Shown one piece after another: positions 35,195 to 41,469 of a DNA stretch of 41,469 nt; position 1 is the stretch's first letter; every line of letters starts with the position of its first letter. The translations under genes were made by a program, and so were the position numbers. The stretch covers positions 1-41,469 of the forward strand of contig JBGTQJ010000073.1 of assembly GCA_041941305.1 (NCBI GenBank). The letters run 5' to 3'. The DNA comes from JANSWP01 sp041941305 (lineage in GTDB: Bacteria > Bacteroidota > Bacteroidia > Chitinophagales > Saprospiraceae). The notes below the pieces were generated by a model, which saw only the letters and a list, made by a program, of their open reading frames with translations, was not told the origin of the DNA and did not search any database.

Positions 35195-35837
35195 AGCCTA
35201 AGGTTTTAACACCTCAGGCTTCAATTTTAGGTATCGACGACATCAACAATGCCAATGCCCTCGTACCCGCCCTTGAGCTTTATGGTTTGAGAGCGGGACA
35301 ATTCCCATTGCTTAAACCTCTTAAGCGTTGCTGTAAAAAAACAATCGGGCTTTTCCATAGCACAGACAGTTTGAAAACTGACCAAATCGCAACTTTTTCG
35401 TCAGCAGGTGAAAAAAAGAAAATTGATTTGGAGTAGTGCTGTGGTTGGTTTTGCGGAATTAAATAGCGGCTTCTGTTCAGTGTGTAGGATACTATTTCCT
35501 TTCTGAATTTCGCTCGACTTTTAAAGTTTCAAAAAGTTCTTTGGGGGTAAATCATTATGTGTGTATGGGTAGTTGGTTGGTTTGTTGTAATTCATTTTTC
35601 AACCAACAATCACATTTAGTCGATGTATCTTTTTGTCAACCTTGGAATACGTTTACTTCGCTTTACGCTACTAATTTAAGCTGAATTGGTAGGACTTAGG
35701 AGGCACTTTTGACGAAAGGCCAGTTTTGGTTATTGAATGAATGGTTTGGCTAAAGGAAAGAAATTGGAAGGTTGGGGAAAAGGTTAAGTTCAAGGTCAAG
35801 TTTAAGATCAAAGTCAAGGACAATAAGGAGGACGTAA
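35195..35837. other. 643-bp spacer without a supportable gene
   Basis: The first 240 bp is open on both strands in the same codon register: a plus-strand frame that overlaps the previous gene, and a minus-strand frame of 43 codons (35227-35358) starting MEKPDCFFTATLKRFKQWEL. Neither is recognisable. The part next to the kinase gene (35779-35824) is a purine-rich run with repeated AAGGTCAAG-like words. No terminator was found. Confidence 0.35.
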
Positions 35838-38800
35838 TTAAAGAATAGGCAAGATTAAAGTTACTTTGGTGCCGCTTGGGTTTTGATTTTCGTCGTACAA
35901 ATCCGCTACCGTTCTTTTCGCAATGACGCCATCGATTGGTTCCAGGAATTGTAATCGCTTATCTGTTATGGCCAATGCCTTGGATTCATGTGCCTTGAAT
36001 TTATTTTTTTGTTCTGCGGCTGCTTTGCGACCGATGCCATTGTCCTCTACACTGCATCCCAAATAATTTTCGCCTTCCCAGAATCGCACATCGATATGTC
36101 CACCTCCTTTTTTGCCTGATACACCGTGCAAAATGGCATTCTCCACAAAGGGTTGTAAGATCATCGGTGGCAATACAAATTCATCTCCATCCAGTTCATT
36201 ATCCATATGAAAAGTATAGGTAAATTGCTGTTCAAAGCGCATAGCTTCTGTTTCCATATACATTTCCAGCAATTCCACTTCCTCTGTCACCGAAATCAAT
36301 TTCTTAGCTGCCAAATCCAGGATCATCCGCATTAGGGAAGCAAATCGATGGAGGTAATTACTGGCAGTATCCACATCTCTTTTCAATATGTAGCTATTGA
36401 TAGAATTCATGCTGTTGAAAATGAAATGCGGATTCATTTGCAAGCGCAGGATGGCTGTCTCTGTTTCAGCGGCAAGTTGTTTGTATTCTGCTTCTTTTTG
36501 ACGGAGTTCTGCTTCTTGTCGCTTGAGGGTTTCTTCCTTTTTGATTTGAGTGATGCGGAAGCGGTAGTAGGCGTATAGGAGTGCGGTTATTATTAAAATA
36601 TACCCAGCATAAGCCCATCCGGTTTGCCACCAGGGGGGATTAATGGTAATATGTAACTCTTTCTCAAGCTCAGGAAACCAAACACCATCTGAATTGGAGG
36701 CATTGTATTTTAGAACATATTTACCGGGTTGCATATTGGGGTATTGGAATTCGTTGTTTTTTCCTTTTCTTTTAAAGATGACTTCTTTTCTTTTATCGAC
36801 AATTCCATTGTGATTTTTTTCCAGAATAAACGAGTATTCATTGGCAGATGGGTCGCTGTATTCTAAAGCTGCCATTCTAAGGATTAGGTCGTTTTGATTG
36901 TATTTAAATATGATGTTTTTAATTTCAGTTATATTGGTAGCGTTTGATTCAGAATCCTTTATATAATTAGGAAAAGGCTTATTGTTTATTTCGATGTAGG
37001 TTATGGTGGGATTTGGTTTTATTTGTAGGTTTTTTACTTCGTATGGGTTGAAAATATTTATTCCATTCACACCACCAAATATGAATTTCCCTGTTGATGT
37101 TTTTAATTTAGATTTATAATTAAAGTCTAAGGATTGAAGACCATCTATTTGATTAAAAAACTGGTATTTTCTGTTACTTAAGTTATATTTCAGCAATCCA
37201 CGGTTTGAGCTAATCCAAAGATTGTCATGCAAATCCAAAAGCATAGCATTGATAGGTAAATTAGGCCAGATCGTATCTTTAATGATAGAATAAGAATGAT
37301 TTTTTTTCTTTTTTAGAAAAAATAATCCGGCAGTAGTACCAATTAATAGATTTCGATTTTTTTTATCTTTTATTATATCATTAACTCTAGCATTTACTGG
37401 TATAGTATCAAATGGAATTAATGTATTAGCTTGTTGTTTTAAGGCGATTAGATTTTTTAGGTCCTTAAAAACGAAAACCTCCTGTTCTTCAATGTCCTCC
37501 ATAACAATTGTAAAAGCTCCCTCCCTATTAAAATCTTCAAATGATTTTAGATAAAATTGTTTTTCTTTTTTTACTATTTCGTACATTCCAGAACTAGAAG
37601 CCGCAACAAATTTCTCGCAATTTTCTAATTCTTTAATATGAATAATCAAAGGCGAATCTTCTAAATTGAAAGGTGATATTTGTTCAAATGAATCTGTTTC
37701 TTGATTCAATAGAAATAATCCCTTTTGTGAACAAACCCAAATTCTATTATGCTTATCACAGTATATTTGAAAAAGCCGAATGTTGCTAAAGGGTATATTA
37801 TTGTTTTGGTATTTCTCAAATCCAATTAGTTTATTTCCAAGACTATCCAAAATAACAATTCCATTGCTTGTGAGACACCAAATATTTCTTTTTTTATCTT
37901 CCGTAAAAGACACTACATTATTGAACTCATCAGATTTTTCAGGTTTTTTGGGCAAAATGGTTCTGAATTTCGCTTTTTCTAAATTAAAAAAATATACTCC
38001 ATTTCCAGAGGAAGAAACCCAAAGGTTTTTATCATTATCAAGATAAATTCCATCTATTAGTTTTGTAAAGGGAGAAATGGTTTCTTTATTGTTGGAATTG
38101 ATTTGACTAATATATAGTTTGGAATTTTTGTTGAAAAGGAAAATACCTGAATTTCTAGTTGCAATAATTAATTTGTCAGATTCGTATGGAATAATGTTAT
38201 TTATTCCCTTGATTTTATCGTCAATTAGTTTAGAAACTATGGGACCTTTTGGTGTTAATTTACAAAGTAATAGTCCTTTGTCAGTTCCCATCCATAAATT
38301 TGAGTTGCCATCAATAAATAATCCTGAAATAATGTAATTCTTAAATTGGAAAGAAGCGTTTTTGGAGATTTTTCCAGAATTGGAATAACGCCTTATTTCT
38401 AACCCGGAATCGTTTGGAGTAAAGTGAAAATAATCGCCTTTCTGTTTTATTTGGTTCATACTGCAGCGATAATAATCTGGTACTATATCAATAAAATTTT
38501 GTTTTAATGAATCCTGAAAAGGGGTGCAATGGTATAATTTATTTGTTACACGAACCCATAGCCTATTAGCATTAGAATCAAAATAAAGTAGTTGATACCC
38601 CTCTTGAATTCTATTGCCGTTTTCATAAACAAAAAGTCTTTTAAAGCTTCCGTTATTCCAATCATATCTGTATAATGCTCTAAATGTACTAAACCAAATA
38701 CTACCATTATGATCTTCAAAAAAATTGCTTGTTACATCGCCATCCAACAAAGTATTATTTTTAGAGGTATTAGGAGGAAAAGAGATTATATTTTGTCCAT

Positions 38801-39110
38801 TAAATCTGTTTACCCCTTCAGTTGAACTAATCCAAATAAATCCTCGAGAATCTTGAAAGATATAGTAATTATTTGTTTGTGAGCTGAGATCGTCCTCTAC
38901 GGTTAATTGATTGAATGATAATACTTTGCTTTGGCCAAATAAAGAAGTGCCCCAAGCAACAATTAATACTTTTAAAAGGATTTGAGAAAAAAAAATTAAG
39001 TTCTTAAAGGCAATAAAGAAAAATACACTTTGATTTTTATCACTAAACCAAATCTTACAATGACAATTTGATTGGTAACTTTTTCGGGAATAATAATTTT
39101 TATTTACCAT
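35838..39110 (-). CDS. propeller sensor histidine kinase (LytS/His_kinase family)
   Basis: 1090 residues. A hydrophobic export segment (about 30-58, ending TSLFGQ) is followed by two-component-regulator propeller blades to about 740 (for example DSRGFIWISSTEGVNRFNG, DGNSNLWMGTDKGLLL). Then come a Y_Y_Y-like domain, one membrane helix (about 832-849), a coiled coil, and a LytS-type kinase: phospho-His895 in QMNPHFIFNSMNSI, N-box Asn991 in QPFVENAILHG, and DNGIG at 1023-1027. It senses a periplasmic ligand and phosphorylates a separate regulator. No LytTR regulator is adjacent. The first 35 residues before the signal are unusual, and a later non-ATG start is possible. The gene lies 58 bp after the peroxidase gene. 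Confidence 0.88.
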   Translation of the reverse strand: MVNKNYYSRKSYQSNCHCKIWFSDKNQSVFFFIAFKNLIFFSQILLKVLIVAWGTSLFGQSKVLSFNQLTVEDDLSSQTNNYYIFQDSRGFIWISSTEGVNRFNGQNIISFPPNTSKNNTLLDGDVTSNFFEDHNGSIWFSTFRALYRYDWNNGSFKRLFVYENGNRIQEGYQLLYFDSNANRLWVRVTNKLYHCTPFQDSLKQNFIDIVPDYYRCSMNQIKQKGDYFHFTPNDSGLEIRRYSNSGKISKNASFQFKNYIISGLFIDGNSNLWMGTDKGLLLCKLTPKGPIVSKLIDDKIKGINNIIPYESDKLIIATRNSGIFLFNKNSKLYISQINSNNKETISPFTKLIDGIYLDNDKNLWVSSSGNGVYFFNLEKAKFRTILPKKPEKSDEFNNVVSFTEDKKRNIWCLTSNGIVILDSLGNKLIGFEKYQNNNIPFSNIRLFQIYCDKHNRIWVCSQKGLFLLNQETDSFEQISPFNLEDSPLIIHIKELENCEKFVAASSSGMYEIVKKEKQFYLKSFEDFNREGAFTIVMEDIEEQEVFVFKDLKNLIALKQQANTLIPFDTIPVNARVNDIIKDKKNRNLLIGTTAGLFFLKKKKNHSYSIIKDTIWPNLPINAMLLDLHDNLWISSNRGLLKYNLSNRKYQFFNQIDGLQSLDFNYKSKLKTSTGKFIFGGVNGINIFNPYEVKNLQIKPNPTITYIEINNKPFPNYIKDSESNATNITEIKNIIFKYNQNDLILRMAALEYSDPSANEYSFILEKNHNGIVDKRKEVIFKRKGKNNEFQYPNMQPGKYVLKYNASNSDGVWFPELEKELHITINPPWWQTGWAYAGYILIITALLYAYYRFRITQIKKEETLKRQEAELRQKEAEYKQLAAETETAILRLQMNPHFIFNSMNSINSYILKRDVDTASNYLHRFASLMRMILDLAAKKLISVTEEVELLEMYMETEAMRFEQQFTYTFHMDNELDGDEFVLPPMILQPFVENAILHGVSGKKGGGHIDVRFWEGENYLGCSVEDNGIGRKAAAEQKNKFKAHESKALAITDKRLQFLEPIDGVIAKRTVADLYDENQNPSGTKVTLILPIL

Positions 39111-39168
39111 GATTTTAATTCCTGAAAATTCATATAGGAATTTGTAAAAAAAATTATAAAAAGTACTG

Positions 39169-41286
39169 TTATGGGTAATTATCCTTTGGTAACTCTATAA
39201 CATATTTCAATTTTGAATCTGCCAAGTTTATTAGAAAGGAAATTGATGGAGCATATAAATATTCCATTCCTTTAAAAGTAACTAAAGGATTTGAAGTTGG
39301 TTTTCCTATTAAAGCATCAATTCCAGAATTGGGGTGAATAAAATTTGGATTATTACACCATTTACTAATGATATATTCAAATTGGTAAACAATACTAGCT
39401 TGAAAACTCATAAATAATAATCCCAATTCGTTTTTTTCGATTTTCTCATTCTTATTCTTCGAACTGTATGGAATTCCTCTTCTCACTATTCGTTTTTTTT
39501 CAGAATCAATTAATTCTGAATCTAAATCAAGTGCAGGGTCATTGGAGGAAATTAATTCTTCAGGCATTGCTTTTATTTTTTGCCTGGGGTTAACTTTTCG
39601 TATATGTGCACGGAAAGGACAATCTTCACCATGAGGGTCAAATTTATAATCAAAATTTTCTAGGGATTCTCTTGTCGTAGGAGCAAGAGGTTTCCCATCG
39701 TGAAGTTTACGACCAATTATCTTCTCAACTTCAGAGAGACTTTTTTCTTTTCTTTTCTTAAATTCCTCAATATTTTGTTCAATTTTTCTGAATACTAAAT
39801 AACTTCCAAATCTATTTTTGGAATTCTTATTTGCTAATATTTCGTCCCTTCTACTATCCTCCAAACAACAATATTTTTTTTCTTCATCTACTAAAACCAA
39901 TTTTAAGTTGCTTCCAAATTTTTCTGTTGGGAAATAATTTTCCAATTCTTGTTTGGTAATGTTATCCTGCTTTTTTTTATACTCAAAGAATTCAGGTTGA
40001 CTTAGTCCATCTTTAAAGCCAAAATGTTCTCTTCCTTCCTTGAGTTTTCCCCCTTTTTCTATAAAAAGAATAGTCCCAATTCCCTTTAACTCTTTTTCAA
40101 TGATACTTTTGGCCATTTTTAAATCATTGGTTTCATTATTGGCTAAAAGGATCATTGCATCTATTTTGTTATTCCATTTCTTTCTATCCTCCTCAGTAAG
40201 AATCTCATCCTTTAAAACATTCCTGGTAATACTATTATGAGTACTTCTTAAAAAAGCTGGGTCTTTTGGTATTTTTGAACTTTCGAGCTTAAGCTTGTGG
40301 TATCCATTTCTAGTAAGATAAAAACCCATAAGGACAGAATCCTGGTATTTGCTTGATTCTTTTGAGTCATCACTGTTGTTATCTTTAATTTTCAATTCAA
40401 GCGCTTCGGTTAACTGTTCTTTCGCCGAAGTCAGTTTTATTTCAAAATTTCCAGTAGAAAATCCATTTTTTGCCAGGTTACTTAGCCATTTTCGGATGCT
40501 TCTAGGGATTTGCTTTATTTTTTCGTTTTTATTATCCCTATCTTTTTCTTTTTCCAAAATATCATTCAATTCAACTTCCATTTTCTCTAAATAATTAATA
40601 AACTCTTCTACCAATTCACCTTCTGTTAAAATAGAAAGCTTTTTTATTTTATATTCTTCAATTTGATGCTTTTGGATTATTTCTATCAATTGGTCAACAT
40701 CATTAATTCGAAAATAAATATCCTCCAAGTCTGATTGTAATTCTTTTAATTCTTTGGTATTATACTCTTCTCTTAAAATTTTTTTCAAATTCTTCAGTTT
40801 GAGGTTTAATTCCTTTTGGGTAAGAGATCCCAAACGAACTTCCTTTAATAATTCTCTTTTTTTTAGAGTAGTATGTCGTTTAATTAATTCTTCTTTAAGT
40901 TGTTGAGGTCTCTTTATATAGTTTAATAAACCAGAAATTTCCTTTTGCAATTTTTGAATGATAACTTCCTTGTCTTTTTCCCAATCGCTTTTAATTTTTA
41001 TTAGTTTTTTTCGATTCCACTTCTGATATTCCAGGAAAATCCTCTCTTTAAGCTCTTCCATTTTATAATTCGACTTTAATTTTTCTGCCAATTCTTTTCT
41101 CAAGTCGTTATTATTTCCTTCAAACTCTACTTGTTCCGAACCAATATTTGAAGTCTCATCTGATTTTCCACTAAAATTCAAAAAGAGGCACCAAGAATGG
41201 TATCTTCCATGTGGCTTTAAAATATTTGCTTGAATATTGGCTAAGAATGTTAGGTCTGAAAATGAATTAGAATTAGATACGGACAT
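39169..41286 (-). CDS. DyP-type peroxidase with coiled-coil insertion
   Basis: 705 residues, against about 300-500 for DyP peroxidases. The N-terminal strand FLANIQANILKPHGRYH is canonical, and the heme half is intact: GFKDG at 423-427 (HFGFKDGLSQPEFF, with Asp426 the acid-base residue), FGSYLVFRKIEQN, DGKPLAPTTRE, proximal heme ligand His561 in CPFRAHIRKVNPR, RRGIPY and GLLFMSFQASIVYQFEYI. Between about 50 and 270 lies a Lys/Glu-rich, heptad-like helical region with no family counterpart, followed by a return to DyP sequence (ESSKYQDSVLMGFYLTRNGY). No signal peptide. By family it oxidises dyes or phenolics with peroxide; the insertion may mediate oligomerisation or docking. Confidence 0.85.
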   Translation of the reverse strand: MSVSNSNSFSDLTFLANIQANILKPHGRYHSWCLFLNFSGKSDETSNIGSEQVEFEGNNNDLRKELAEKLKSNYKMEELKERIFLEYQKWNRKKLIKIKSDWEKDKEVIIQKLQKEISGLLNYIKRPQQLKEELIKRHTTLKKRELLKEVRLGSLTQKELNLKLKNLKKILREEYNTKELKELQSDLEDIYFRINDVDQLIEIIQKHQIEEYKIKKLSILTEGELVEEFINYLEKMEVELNDILEKEKDRDNKNEKIKQIPRSIRKWLSNLAKNGFSTGNFEIKLTSAKEQLTEALELKIKDNNSDDSKESSKYQDSVLMGFYLTRNGYHKLKLESSKIPKDPAFLRSTHNSITRNVLKDEILTEEDRKKWNNKIDAMILLANNETNDLKMAKSIIEKELKGIGTILFIEKGGKLKEGREHFGFKDGLSQPEFFEYKKKQDNITKQELENYFPTEKFGSNLKLVLVDEEKKYCCLEDSRRDEILANKNSKNRFGSYLVFRKIEQNIEEFKKRKEKSLSEVEKIIGRKLHDGKPLAPTTRESLENFDYKFDPHGEDCPFRAHIRKVNPRQKIKAMPEELISSNDPALDLDSELIDSEKKRIVRRGIPYSSKNKNEKIEKNELGLLFMSFQASIVYQFEYIISKWCNNPNFIHPNSGIDALIGKPTSNPLVTFKGMEYLYAPSISFLINLADSKLKYVIELPKDNYP

Positions 41287-41469
41287 ATTTCTTCTTTTTC
41301 AAAATTTGAGATTAGAACTAAATTGTTTCAAAAAAAAAAATTAAATGTTTTTAGCGCTAAGTTTTGGAATAATGGGTAGAAGACAATCTGGAATTTTTAA
41401 TATTTTCTGCTTATCTTGACAATGTCATGTTTAAAAAATTGCTATATTGAAGGTGTTCATCACCTTTAA
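41287..41469. other. gene-free end of window
   Basis: AT-rich upstream region of the peroxidase gene. Its only structure is a small hairpin at the very end, AAGGTG (41450-41455) with CACCTT (41461-41466). Confidence 0.3.

Noticed and set aside
35158..35436. 92-codon plus-strand frame overlapping the end of the helical protein gene
   Set aside because: The same interval is open on the opposite strand in the same codon register, and neither product is recognisable; the overlap with a real gene makes chance opening likely.
35779..35824. Tandem repeat or CRISPR-like array
   Set aside because: The AAGGTCAAG-like words are irregular in length and sequence and have no spacers; it is a low-complexity purine run.

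Overview
The window looks like a chromosomal segment of a Bacteroidota bacterium, probably a Saprospiria- or Cytophagia-like lineage; the lineage is my inference. The evidence is a type IX secretion C-terminal sorting domain, a LytS-type kinase with a two-component-regulator propeller, the Bacteroidota form of PurM, several promoters of the TTTG-N19/20-TAnnTTTG type, and general absence of Shine-Dalgarno sequences. No phage, CRISPR array, rRNA or intact insertion sequence was seen. Most genes are metabolic, secreted or regulatory, and are separated by spacers rich in palindromes.

Layout. 0-3 kb (minus strand): an SDR dehydrogenase, an aldehyde dehydrogenase and a class I glutamine amidotransferase, with a REP-like double palindrome overlapping the aldehyde dehydrogenase stop. 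3-8 kb: purM with a dyad over its promoter, a NarL-type response regulator, a small membrane protein, a type IX-secreted protein and tRNA-Arg(TCG). 8-15 kb: an anchored alpha/beta hydrolase, a zinc-ribbon gene broken by two frameshifts, an AHSA1-like protein, a DUF6624 protein, a desaturase strikingly like eukaryotic dihydroceramide delta-4 desaturase, a 283-bp foldback element, a secreted propeller protein and a lipoprotein esterase.

15-24 kb (minus strand) is the metabolic core: an iron-sulfur/NrfD fusion protein, a bis-MGD molybdoenzyme without Tat signal, a SulP sulfate transporter whose start lies one base from the molybdoenzyme stop, then a DUF4212/sodium-solute symporter pair and a small unknown protein. 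The first three genes fit a cytoplasm-facing sulfite-oxidising or related sulfur-oxyanion complex of the SoeABC type that feeds or drains the quinone pool, with SulP moving the sulfate. This substrate is inferred, not shown.

24-31 kb: OsmC, a scar with two abutting gene remnants, a PhyH dioxygenase, a secreted caspase-like peptidase with a beta-propeller, ahcY, and a matrix-metalloprotease-like enzyme with a cysteine switch. 31-41 kb: an AraC DNA-binding domain, an outer-membrane barrel, a small lipoprotein, an unknown helical protein, a large propeller histidine kinase and a DyP peroxidase carrying a coiled-coil insertion of about 220 residues. The last 6 kb looks AT-richer than the rest by eye.

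The items most worth following up are the coiled-coil DyP peroxidase, the eukaryote-like desaturase and metalloprotease, the fused Soe-like operon with its 27-bp hairpin, and the foldback element.
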